Positions 53,329-61,160 of a stretch of 64,000 nt of DNA are shown piece by piece. Origin of the DNA: Variovorax sp. Root318D1 (GTDB lineage: Bacteria > Pseudomonadota > Gammaproteobacteria > Burkholderiales > Burkholderiaceae_C); NCBI RefSeq assembly GCF_001424835.1, contig NZ_LMCQ01000023.1:249688-313687 (forward strand), in the 5' to 3' direction. The notes under the pieces are model-generated. The model was not told where the DNA came from. It saw only the letters and a list, made by a program, of their open reading frames with translations, and ran no database searches. The position numbers were made by a program, and so were the translations under genes. Within the stretch, counting starts at the first letter, position 1. Every line of letters begins with the position of its first letter.

Positions 53329-54341
53329 CTTCCAGACTCAAGACCTTCGTCGCCGTGCTCGCGTTGGCGTCTTCCGCATTCGCAGGCAGCAGCGCTTTCG
53401 CACAGAGCAGCACGCTGCTGAACGCCTCGTACGACGTGGCGCGCGAGTTCTACAAGGACTACAACGCAGCGTTCGTGGCCCATTACAAGAAGACCACCGG
53501 CAAGGACGTGAAGATCGATCAGTCGCATGGCGGCTCCAGCGCCCAGGCACGTGCCGTGGCCGACGGCCTCGATGCCGACGTGGTGACCATGAACACCTCG
53601 ACCGACATCGACTTTCTGGCCAACACGGGCGTTGTCGCGAAGGACTGGAACAAGCAGCTCCCCGAGAACGCATCGCCGACCACCTCGACCATGTTGTTCC
53701 TGGTGCGCAACGGCAACCCCAAGGGCATCAAGGACTGGGAAGACCTGGTCAAGCCGGGCGTGCAGGTCGTGATCGTCAATCCCAAGACCGGTGGCAACGG
53801 GCGCTACGCCTACCTTGCGGCCTGGGGCTACGTGAAGAAGAAGGGCGGCACCGACGCGCAAGCGGCCGAATTCGTCGGCAAGCTGTTCAAGAACGTGCCG
53901 GTGCTGGCGCGCGGCGGCCGCGATGCGACCACCGCCTTCCTGCAACGCAACATCGGCGATGCGCTGATCACCTTCGAATCTGAAGTGGTGTCGATCGACC
54001 GCGAGTTTGGCTCGGGCAAGGTGGACTCCGTGTACCCGTCAATCAGCATCGTGGCCGAGAACCCCGTGGCCTTGGTCGAGCGTACGACCAAGAAGAAGGG
54101 CACGGGCGAACTTGCCAAGGCGTACCTCGACTGGCTCTATTCCGAAGAAGCGCAGGAAATCGCGGCCAAGCATGCGCTGCGTCCGCGCTCGCCGGCCGTG
54201 CTCAAAAAGCATGCCGCCACGTTCAAGCCGCTGCAACTGTTCACGGTGCAGGAGCTCTTCGGCAGCCTCGGCGATGCACAAAAGGTGCACTTCAACGACG
54301 GCGGCCAGTTCGACAAGCTCTACACGCCTGGCGGCAAGTAA
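53325..54341 (+). CDS. sbp: Sulfate ABC transporter substrate-binding protein (second copy)
   Basis: 338 residues with a Sec-type signal peptide (ending GSSAFAQ). TLLNASYDVAREFYKDYN, QSHGGSSAQARAVADGLDADV and NPKTGGNGRYAYLAAW mark an Sbp/CysP protein. It begins the sulfate-transport run, with the cysT start directly after its stop. Clearly related to the product at 38438 but not identical, so this is an old duplication. Confidence 0.94.
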   Translation: MTSRLKTFVAVLALASSAFAGSSAFAQSSTLLNASYDVAREFYKDYNAAFVAHYKKTTGKDVKIDQSHGGSSAQARAVADGLDADVVTMNTSTDIDFLANTGVVAKDWNKQLPENASPTTSTMLFLVRNGNPKGIKDWEDLVKPGVQVVIVNPKTGGNGRYAYLAAWGYVKKKGGTDAQAAEFVGKLFKNVPVLARGGRDATTAFLQRNIGDALITFESEVVSIDREFGSGKVDSVYPSISIVAENPVALVERTTKKKGTGELAKAYLDWLYSEEAQEIAAKHALRPRSPAVLKKHAATFKPLQLFTVQELFGSLGDAQKVHFNDGGQFDKLYTPGGK

Positions 54342-55229
54342 ATGAGCGGCGCTGTTTCTTCGGCGCTCCCGTCGGCGGGAGCGCCGCTTTCGCGTGTGAA
54401 TCGAGCGGGGGGCGCCAGGCGGGTGCTGCCGGGCTTTCACATCACGCTCGGCTTTTCGATTTTCTATCTCTGCCTGATCGTGCTGATCCCTCTGTCGGCG
54501 CTGGTCTTCAAGACCTTCACGCTCAGCTGGGAGCAATTCTGGGTCGCCGTGACCTCGCCTCGCGTGATGGCCTCGTACCGGCTGACCTTCGGCGCCTCGC
54601 TGATCGCGGCGCTGGTGAATGCCGTATTCGGCCTGCTCGTGGCCTGGGTTCTGGTGCGCTACAAGTTTCCGGGCAAGCGCATCGTCGATGCCCTGGTCGA
54701 CCTGCCGTTCGCGCTGCCCACGGCGGTGGCCGGCATCTCGCTGACCGCGCTGCTCGCGGGCAACGGCTGGATCGGCCAGCTGCTCGAGCCGCATGGCATC
54801 AAGCTGGCGTTCACGCCGGCCGGCATCGTGATTGCGCTGATCTTCATCGGGCTGCCCTTCGTGGTTCGCACGGTGCAGCCGGTGCTCGAGGACGCCGAAA
54901 AGGAGCTTGAAGAAGCCGCCACCTCGCTGGGTGCGACGCGCCTTCAGACCTTCACGAAGGTGATCTTCCCGTCGATCGCGCCGGCCTTGCTCACGGGTTT
55001 TGCGATGGCTTTCGCGCGGGCCATTGGCGAGTACGGCTCGGTGATCTTCATCGCCGGCAACATGCCGATGATTTCGGAGATCACGCCACTCATCATCATC
55101 GGCAAGCTGGAGCAATACGACTTTGCCGGCGCCACCGCAGTCGCGCTCGTGATGCTGGTGATTTCGTTCATCCTGTTGCTCGTCATCAACGGCCTGCAAG
55201 CCTGGCAGCGCCGCCGCGCGGGAGCATGA
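54342..55229 (+). CDS. cysT: Sulfate ABC transporter permease CysT (CysU)
   Basis: 295 residues, six or seven predicted helices. VLPGFHITLGFSIFYLCLIVL at the N-terminus, VDLPFALPTAVAGISLTAL and the EAA loop EEAATSLGATRLQTFTKVIFPSI are typical. It forms the pore with CysW. It abuts sbp with no gap and is followed by cysW after one base. Confidence 0.95.
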   Translation: MSGAVSSALPSAGAPLSRVNRAGGARRVLPGFHITLGFSIFYLCLIVLIPLSALVFKTFTLSWEQFWVAVTSPRVMASYRLTFGASLIAALVNAVFGLLVAWVLVRYKFPGKRIVDALVDLPFALPTAVAGISLTALLAGNGWIGQLLEPHGIKLAFTPAGIVIALIFIGLPFVVRTVQPVLEDAEKELEEAATSLGATRLQTFTKVIFPSIAPALLTGFAMAFARAIGEYGSVIFIAGNMPMISEITPLIIIGKLEQYDFAGATAVALVMLVISFILLLVINGLQAWQRRRAGA

Positions 55230-55230
55230 C

Positions 55231-56124
55231 ATGAGTGCCCCTTCCAAAATCATCCGCCGCGCGCAGGCCGGCACGACCGAATCGGTGTGGGTGCGCTGGC
55301 TGCTGATCGCCATTGCGCTCGCGTTCATGTTCCTGTTTCTGGTGCTGCCCCTCGCGGCCGTGGCGACCGAGGCCTTGCGCAAGGGCGTCGGCGCCTACCT
55401 CGAAGCGCTGAAGGAGCCCGACGCCTGGAGCGCGATCCGCCTCACGCTGATCACGGCCGCCATTTCGGTGCCGCTGAACCTCGTGTTCGGCGTTGCCGCG
55501 GCCTGGGCCATCGCCAAGTTCGAGTTCCGCGGCAAGGCCTTTCTGACCACGCTGGTCGACCTGCCGTTCGCGGTGTCGCCGGTGGTGGCGGGCCTGATCT
55601 ACGTGTTGGTGTTTGGTGCGCAGGGCTGGTTCGGCCCGTGGCTTGCCGAGCACGACATCAAGATCATCTTCGCCGTGCCCGGCATTGTGCTGGCCACCGT
55701 GTTCGTGACCTTCCCGTTCATCGCGCGCGAACTCATTCCGCTGATGCAGGCGCAGGGCACCGACGAGGAGCAGGCCGCCATCGTGCTGGGCGCAACTGGT
55801 TGGCAGACCTTCTGGCGCGTCACGCTGCCCAACATCAAGTGGGGGCTGCTGTACGGCGTGATTCTTTGCAATGCGCGCGCCATGGGCGAGTTCGGCGCGG
55901 TGTCGGTGGTGTCGGGCCACATTCGCGGCCAGACCAACACCATGCCGCTGCATGTGGAAGTGCTCTACAACGAATACCAGTCGGTGGCGGCCTTTGCCGT
56001 GGCATCGCTGCTGGCCATCCTGGCGCTGGTCACGCTGGTGATCAAGTCGGTCATCGAATGGCGCCACGAACGTGAAATGAAAGCCATTGCCGAGCTGCCG
56101 CCCGAGCGGCCGACGACGGCTTGA
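55231..56124 (+). CDS. cysW: Sulfate ABC transporter permease CysW
   Basis: 297 residues, six predicted helices, BPD_transp_1. VDLPFAVSPVVAGLIYVLVFG, EEQAAIVLGATGWQTFWRVTLPN (EAA loop, at about residues 183-205) and RAMGEFGAVSVVSGHIRGQTN are CysW motifs. Partner of CysT. The gap to cysA holds a palindromic repeat. Confidence 0.95.
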   Translation: MSAPSKIIRRAQAGTTESVWVRWLLIAIALAFMFLFLVLPLAAVATEALRKGVGAYLEALKEPDAWSAIRLTLITAAISVPLNLVFGVAAAWAIAKFEFRGKAFLTTLVDLPFAVSPVVAGLIYVLVFGAQGWFGPWLAEHDIKIIFAVPGIVLATVFVTFPFIARELIPLMQAQGTDEEQAAIVLGATGWQTFWRVTLPNIKWGLLYGVILCNARAMGEFGAVSVVSGHIRGQTNTMPLHVEVLYNEYQSVAAFAVASLLAILALVTLVIKSVIEWRHEREMKAIAELPPERPTTA

Positions 56125-56135
56125 ACAGTCCAGCG

Positions 56136-56184
56136 GTGAGGGGAGATCCCTCACCCCGACCCTCTCCCCAAGGGGAGAGGGAGT
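56136..56184. repeat. GC-rich palindromic intergenic repeat (REP-like), copy 3
   Basis: GTGAGGG-gagat-CCCTCAC followed by CCCTCTCCCC-aa-GGGGAGAGGG. It lies inside the operon between cysW and cysA, about 30 bases before the cysA start. Same family as at 8368 and 19398. Confidence 0.75.
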
Positions 56185-56213
56185 AATCAGAAGAAGGCAG
56201 AGGAAGAGATTCC

Positions 56214-57311
56214 ATGAGCATCGAAATCCGCAACATCAGCAAGCAGTTCGGCGACTTCCGGGCGTTGAACAACGTGAACCTCGACGTCGAGTCGGGCGAG
56301 CTCGTCGCGCTGCTCGGCCCCTCGGGCTGCGGCAAGACCACGCTGCTGCGCATCATCGCGGGGCTGGAAACGGCCGACACCGGCAGCATCCTTTTTTCGG
56401 GCGAAGACACTACCGACGTCCACGTGCGCGAACGCCAGGTGGGTTTCGTTTTCCAGCACTACGCGCTGTTCCGCCACATGACGGTGTTCGAGAACGTGGC
56501 CTTCGGGCTGCGCGTCAAGCCGCGCAAGGAGCGCCCGAGCGACGCGCAGATCAAGCAGAAGGTGACCGATCTGCTCAAGCTGGTGCAGCTCGACTGGCTG
56601 GCCGACCGCTACCCGTCGCAGCTCTCCGGCGGCCAGCGGCAGCGCATCGCGCTGGCGCGTGCGCTGGCTGTGGAGCCCAAGGTGCTGCTGCTCGACGAGC
56701 CCTTCGGCGCGCTCGACGCCAAGGTGCGCAAGGAGCTGCGCCGCTGGCTGCGCCGGCTGCACGACGAACTGCACGTCACCTCCATCTTCGTCACGCACGA
56801 CCAGGAAGAGGCTCTCGAGGTGGCCGACCGCGTGGTGGTAATCAACAAGGGCCGGATCGAGCAGGTCGGTTCCCCGCAAGAAGTGTGGGACCAGCCCGCC
56901 AGCCCGTTCGTCTACGGCTTTTTGGGCGACGTGAACCTGTTCCATGGCCGGGCCGACAACGGCGCGGTGCAGCTGGACGGCATGCGCCTCGATTCGCCGG
57001 AACACAGCGGTGCGCGCGACGCCAAGGCCATGGCCTATGTGCGCCCGCACGACCTTACCGTGGAGCGCTACACCGCCGGGGCGACCGGCATCGTCGCCAC
57101 CTTGTCGCGGGCCATCGTGGTCGGCCCGATCGCGCGGCTGGAACTTGAACCCACCGAAACGAATCCAGATAATCCGGGCTCCGGAACCATCATCGAGGCG
57201 CAACTCCCTGCGCAACAGTTCCGGGAACTGGGCTTGCAAGAGGGCGACACCGTCGTCGCCACGCCGCGCAAGGCCAGAGTGTTCGTAGAAGAAGATTGGG
57301 TTTCCCCTTGA
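56214..57311 (+). CDS. cysA: Sulfate ABC transporter ATP-binding protein
   Basis: 365 residues. Walker A GPSGCGKTT, signature LSGGQRQR, Walker B VLLLDEPFGALD and IFVTHDQEEALEVADRVVV, then a C-terminal TOBE-like regulatory domain (from about residue 240). MSIEIRNISKQFGDFRAL at the start is standard for CysA. It powers CysTW. Its stop overlaps the start of dsbB. Confidence 0.96.
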   Translation: MSIEIRNISKQFGDFRALNNVNLDVESGELVALLGPSGCGKTTLLRIIAGLETADTGSILFSGEDTTDVHVRERQVGFVFQHYALFRHMTVFENVAFGLRVKPRKERPSDAQIKQKVTDLLKLVQLDWLADRYPSQLSGGQRQRIALARALAVEPKVLLLDEPFGALDAKVRKELRRWLRRLHDELHVTSIFVTHDQEEALEVADRVVVINKGRIEQVGSPQEVWDQPASPFVYGFLGDVNLFHGRADNGAVQLDGMRLDSPEHSGARDAKAMAYVRPHDLTVERYTAGATGIVATLSRAIVVGPIARLELEPTETNPDNPGSGTIIEAQLPAQQFRELGLQEGDTVVATPRKARVFVEEDWVSP

Positions 57312-57811
57312 TCGATTGGTATTTCGGCGCGCCGCGCCGCGCGTACGGGCTGATCTGCCTTGCCTGCGTCCTGATGCTGGCCTTTGGGCTTTATCTGCAG
57401 CATGTGGTTGGCCTGGAGCCGTGCCCGATGTGCATCGTGCAGCGCTATGCACTGGTGCTGGTGGCGCTCTTCACCGGCCTGGCCGGCGTATTCCGCAGCC
57501 GTGGCCTGCAGGCCACGGGCGGCGGGCTGGCGCTGCTGGCGGCCATTGGCGGTGCCTACACGGCAGCATCGCAGAGCTGGCTCCAGTGGAATCCGCCCGA
57601 GGTCGTCTCGTGCGGACGCGACCTGTACGGAATGATCGAGACCTTCCCGCTCAAGCGGGCGCTGCCCCTTATCTTTCGCGGTGGTGGCGATTGCTCGAAG
57701 GTCGACTGGTCGCTGTTCGGCTTGACGCTGGCGAACTGGTCTTTCGTTGCCTTCGCCGTTCTCGCGACGATGCTGCTGGTGCTGCTTTTTCGCCGTCGCA
57801 CGGCTCGCTGA
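57308..57811 (+). CDS. dsbB: Disulfide bond formation protein B
   Basis: 167 residues, four predicted helices. Both periplasmic cysteine pairs are present: C39-P-M-C42 after the first helix, and C102 with C129 in the second loop. It reoxidises DsbA and passes electrons to quinones. The start is TTG at 57308, overlapping the cysA stop; a TTG at 57296 is an alternative. Its link to the sulfate operon may only be positional. Confidence 0.93.
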   Translation: MIDWYFGAPRRAYGLICLACVLMLAFGLYLQHVVGLEPCPMCIVQRYALVLVALFTGLAGVFRSRGLQATGGGLALLAAIGGAYTAASQSWLQWNPPEVVSCGRDLYGMIETFPLKRALPLIFRGGGDCSKVDWSLFGLTLANWSFVAFAVLATMLLVLLFRRRTAR

Positions 57812-57820
57812 GCCGGCGAG

Positions 57821-57845
57821 GCCTCGGGGGCACCGCCCCCCAGGC
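57821..57845. terminator. Hairpin between convergent dsbB and the ParA-like gene
   Basis: GCCTcGGGGGC-acc-GCCCCCcAGGC, a strong GC-rich stem of about 11 bp with one mismatch, lies ten bases after the dsbB stop. No T-tract follows, so it may end transcription weakly or act as an mRNA 3' block for both genes. Confidence 0.5.
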
Positions 57846-57850
57846 ACCGG

Positions 57851-58543
57851 CTACAGCGGCAGGGTGTCGAAAGCCGCGTAGCCCGTCGCCAGCCAGGACT
57901 TCACGCGCTGGCGCTCCAGCAGGCCGAGGGCATGGGCCCCTTCGCGGTCGTTCACGGCCTTCCAGAAACTCGTGTTCTGCGCATCGATCTTGCGCATGCT
58001 CGCCTCGTGCAGGCGCGGCAGCGTGATCACGCGGGCGCCGTTCGCCGTCGCCTTGGAGAGCGACTGCGATGCCAGCAGCATGCCGAAGTCGCTGCCGCGG
58101 CCGTAGTTCTGCACCACGATGTAGTTGGGCCGGTTGCCGAAGGTGTCGATCAGCGCGCCGAGCAGGTCGGTGGAGTCCTTGCCGTCGTCCAGCACATGCC
58201 AGAAGTTGACGGCCACGCCCAGTTCGTCGAACACGTCGAACAGATCGGATTCCTTGATCCAGCGCGACAGCGGCGCCAGCGTCTGGGCCGCAAGGTCGAC
58301 GATCACGCTTTGCTGCGGGTTGGTTTCAAAGCCGTTCACCACGGTGTCGAGCCCCTCGAAGCTGTCGACCACGATGGGCGACGCAAAGCCTTCGTAGAAG
58401 CGCGTGAACGAGCTGTGCGAGCGGTCGGTGTCGAAGCCGATGAAGGGCTTGCTGTGGTCGATGAAATACTGTGCCAGCACGCGCGCGGTGACCGACTTGC
58501 CGACCCCGCCTTTTTCGCCGCCGATGAAATTGATGGAGCTCAT
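57851..58543 (-). CDS. Lone ParA-like ATPase
   Basis: 230 residues. Deviant Walker A GEKGGVGKS (residues 9-17) with the signature lysine K11 of the ParA/MinD/SIMIBI class, D38 in IGFDTDRS and VIVDLAA (D83) as Walker B-like. No ParB or parS-like gene adjoins. Motifs after the first hundred residues (NYIVVQNYGRGSDFG, VITLPRLHEASMRKID) match the plasmid-mobilisation ParA-like group rather than chromosomal ParA. It follows hipA by 73 bases on the same strand, with a possible own -10, TAGAAT (58595-58590). Function unknown. Confidence 0.85.
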   Translation of the reverse strand: MSSINFIGGEKGGVGKSVTARVLAQYFIDHSKPFIGFDTDRSHSSFTRFYEGFASPIVVDSFEGLDTVVNGFETNPQQSVIVDLAAQTLAPLSRWIKESDLFDVFDELGVAVNFWHVLDDGKDSTDLLGALIDTFGNRPNYIVVQNYGRGSDFGMLLASQSLSKATANGARVITLPRLHEASMRKIDAQNTSFWKAVNDREGAHALGLLERQRVKSWLATGYAAFDTLPL

Positions 58544-58616
58544 GAGTTGCTGCTGCTTCGAAGGGGTTGAGGAGTGAAGGGCTGATTCATTCTAGGGGCC
58601 GCATTTTCTTTTTCTT

Positions 58617-59915
58617 CTATTTGCCGCGCCTCGCCATGCCTTGCAGCAAGGGATGTGCCTGCAAGCGCTGCTGCAGCCGCTTTTTCCATGCGGCAGGCAG
58701 CGTCGATGCCTCGATCATCTGCGGCCATCGGCTGCGCGCGAGACGTGCCGTGTCGGCGATGACGCGCCGGACCAACGGCTCGTGCAGCCCCGCCGAGAAG
58801 CAGAACGCGCGCACGTTGGCGGGCGTGAACAGGGCCGTGCGTTTGGTGGCGGCACCGGCGGGCGCTGCGGGCATGAGAGGAAGAGCGTGGCCATCGACGC
58901 CCTGGAGCGCGGCATACGCCACGATGTCGTAGGCCGGCGCCAGCCGCGGCGCGATGCCGTCCGGATAGAGCACGCCGAAATTCTTCAGGTGCGCGTCGGG
59001 GTTGCCGAGCAGTTCGTTCACCGCCAGGCGCCGCACGAGTTCGAGCACGCCTTCTTCGCCCAGCGACGGGAAGGCCTGCATCGCAAGCGCCATGTCCAGA
59101 TAGCTGGCGCTGTACTTGTGCATCGGGTCGACCGCGAGCACCTGCGCAAAATCTTCGAAGTGAATGCGGCGCGCGCCTTCGCGGTCGAAGCGCGTCACGG
59201 CCAGGAAGTCGGGCTCGTCGGGCAGGGCATAGCTGTGTTCGGCCGCAATGGCCGAGAGCGGTGCCAGTTCGGCATGGCAGACCTCGACACCGGCCGCACC
59301 CGCGAGCTGAAGGGACAGCATCTCCAGCTGCGGCATGTGGGGACGGCCAGCGACGGGTAGCTTGGCGATCACGCGCGTGCTCGCACCGGCCCGGGTGCGC
59401 GCCACGTAGCGGCCGCCCTGGCGGCGCAGGCCAAGCTTGGGCTGCACGCCCGATACCGAGATGCCTTGCGGCATGGGCAACTCGACCACGGACATCTCGA
59501 GCGCGTCCTGGTCCTGCGTGATGAGCCGCTGCAGCGTTGGGCGGTCGACCGTGACGGGCTTTGCGCTCACCGCACCGGGCAGGTCGCCGCCGCAAGCCGC
59601 GAGGAGTTCGAAATGGTCGCTCTCGCGGCAGCCGCGCAATTGCGCGATATGGCTGCGCAGCACGCCTTCGGGCAGAAGGTTCTGGAAGAAGCGCGGCAGC
59701 TGGCCGCCTTGCGCGTTGAACAGCGGATTCTTCACGTCGGCCCAAAGCGCCGACTGCGTGGCGGCATCGCTCGCCACCATCGACAGCGAAAGCACCTCTG
59801 CCGGGGGCGCGGCAACCAGTTCTGGCTCCGCCACGAAGCGGCACAGGTCGGCGTACTGGAAGAGCTTGCCGAAGCGCCGCGTGCCGAGCGATATTTCCAG
59901 GATCTTGACGTTCAC
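58617..59915 (-). CDS. hipA: HipA-like serine/threonine kinase toxin
   Basis: 432 residues. HipA N-terminal subdomain (about 1-120), then the kinase core. The P-loop-like SGVQPK is at 155-160, the catalytic GNPDAHLKNFG at 304-314 contains D307 and N312, and the DFG-like D330 lies in PAYDIV. All key residues are intact, so the kinase should be active. E. coli HipA phosphorylates GltX and causes persistence. Its start overlaps the stop of the small HTH gene (ATGA), the usual antitoxin-first order. Confidence 0.93.
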   Translation of the reverse strand: MNVKILEISLGTRRFGKLFQYADLCRFVAEPELVAAPPAEVLSLSMVASDAATQSALWADVKNPLFNAQGGQLPRFFQNLLPEGVLRSHIAQLRGCRESDHFELLAACGGDLPGAVSAKPVTVDRPTLQRLITQDQDALEMSVVELPMPQGISVSGVQPKLGLRRQGGRYVARTRAGASTRVIAKLPVAGRPHMPQLEMLSLQLAGAAGVEVCHAELAPLSAIAAEHSYALPDEPDFLAVTRFDREGARRIHFEDFAQVLAVDPMHKYSASYLDMALAMQAFPSLGEEGVLELVRRLAVNELLGNPDAHLKNFGVLYPDGIAPRLAPAYDIVAYAALQGVDGHALPLMPAAPAGAATKRTALFTPANVRAFCFSAGLHEPLVRRVIADTARLARSRWPQMIEASTLPAAWKKRLQQRLQAHPLLQGMARRGK

Positions 59916-60226
59916 GGCGAGCGGCGCTTGTTGACGTAAGGCGGGGAGGGCGCCTGAGCAACGGCATGGCCCACGCGGGTGACTACCGGGTGGTAATCAG
60001 CATCGGTGCTTGCACTCTGGCCAAAGCCCTTGGGAGCCAGTTGCAGCTCCAGCCCGAGCGCATCAACGAGCGCCAGCAGCGACGACAGCTGAGGGTTGCC
60101 CTTCAGACTCAGCGCATTGCGTACCGAGCGCTCGGTCAGGCCGGAGCGCTGCGCAATTTGCGCATGGGTCATGCCCGCGGCATCGCGCCGCGCGGCGAGG
60201 GCTGTGATGAGTTCCTGCTTGGTCAC
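59912..60226 (-). CDS. hipB: HipB-like XRE family antitoxin
   Basis: 104 residues, GTG start. The HTH is ALAARRDAAGMTHAQIAQRS (about 9-28), then GLTERSVRNALSLKGNPQL, with LLALVDALGLELQLAPKG typical of HipB-type proteins. The C-terminal tail (about 70-104) is disordered. It should neutralise HipA and repress the operon. It overlaps hipA by four bases. Confidence 0.92.
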   Translation of the reverse strand: MTKQELITALAARRDAAGMTHAQIAQRSGLTERSVRNALSLKGNPQLSSLLALVDALGLELQLAPKGFGQSASTDADYHPVVTRVGHAVAQAPSPPYVNKRRSP

Positions 60227-60285
60227 AGAAAGATATTACCGCAAAGGCCAATTTCGGAAATATGTTTCCTGGATGGGCCCTGGGT

Positions 60286-61047
60286 CTATCTGGGGACCAG
60301 CGTCAAGAACGGCATGACCACGCCCATGATCCAGTTCTGCCCGAAATCGAGGGCGGCGCGCCGGTATTTCTCGTCCGCCTGGGCGGCCATCAGGTCGAGC
60401 CGCGCCACCACTTTGGACAGTTCGCGGTCAGCCACGAGGTTGCGGCCGCGTTCGCTGATTTCGGTGGCCAGCAGCAGGGGTTGGCCGTCGGGGCCGGTTT
60501 TGGACGAGATCAGCCACAGCGATATCTCGAAGTTGCGCGCCGCGCGGTAGCTGTTCTCGGCATTGACCCCGTCGAGCATGGTCTGGTCCCAGGTGTCGCC
60601 ATTGGCCTGCTTGAGCATGGTGGCCCAGCCGACAACCAGCGCCGCGACGCGGTCACCCTGGTAACCCTGCGGCCCGGTGTCGAATGCCACGCGGATGGCA
60701 TCGATGCCGGTGGCGCCGCGCAGCTCGGGCAGGGCGGGGCCTGTGAGTACCGCGTCCCAGGCGCGCTGGGCGGCGGCTTCGACGCTGGCTGCGGATTTAC
60801 GCCACTCGCGCGGGTTGCGCCGGTACAGCGTGGTCTGCACGCGCCGGATCGATTGCAGGTTGTCGCGCAGGGACAGGTTGGCAATTCGGTTGGCGCTGGA
60901 TTGCAGCCATTCCTGATTGCCATAGGGCTCGGCGCGCTCGGTGGAGCGCACCGCCGCGCAACCGACAAGGCCCAGCAGGGCGGCCGCGCCGGCCAGCAGG
61001 CAGCCGCGGCGCGCGGCGAAGGGTGATGAAACCAGGGAATCGCTCAT
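60286..61047 (-). CDS. Hypothetical lipoprotein
   Basis: 253 residues. The lipobox LVGC puts the modified cysteine at residue 30 after a hydrophobic segment (LLAGAAALLGLVGC). The mature part is helical, with SANRIANLSLRDNLQSIRRVQ, AAQRAWDAVLTGPALP and a late LDFGQNWIMGVVMPFLTLV that could touch the membrane. No family recognised. It is divergent from smc with about 110 bases between, and lies after hipB with 59 bases. Confidence 0.75.
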   Translation of the reverse strand: MSDSLVSSPFAARRGCLLAGAAALLGLVGCAAVRSTERAEPYGNQEWLQSSANRIANLSLRDNLQSIRRVQTTLYRRNPREWRKSAASVEAAAQRAWDAVLTGPALPELRGATGIDAIRVAFDTGPQGYQGDRVAALVVGWATMLKQANGDTWDQTMLDGVNAENSYRAARNFEISLWLISSKTGPDGQPLLLATEISERGRNLVADRELSKVVARLDLMAAQADEKYRRAALDFGQNWIMGVVMPFLTLVPR

Positions 61048-61160
61048 GCCCTGACGTTATCATCCACGGCTGGGGCGGCGGCCTGCTTTGAGCGGCGGGC
61101 CCGTGCAATTTTCCTTACAAATCAATACCTTGGCGCTACGCCAAGGCAGGCCGACAAGTC

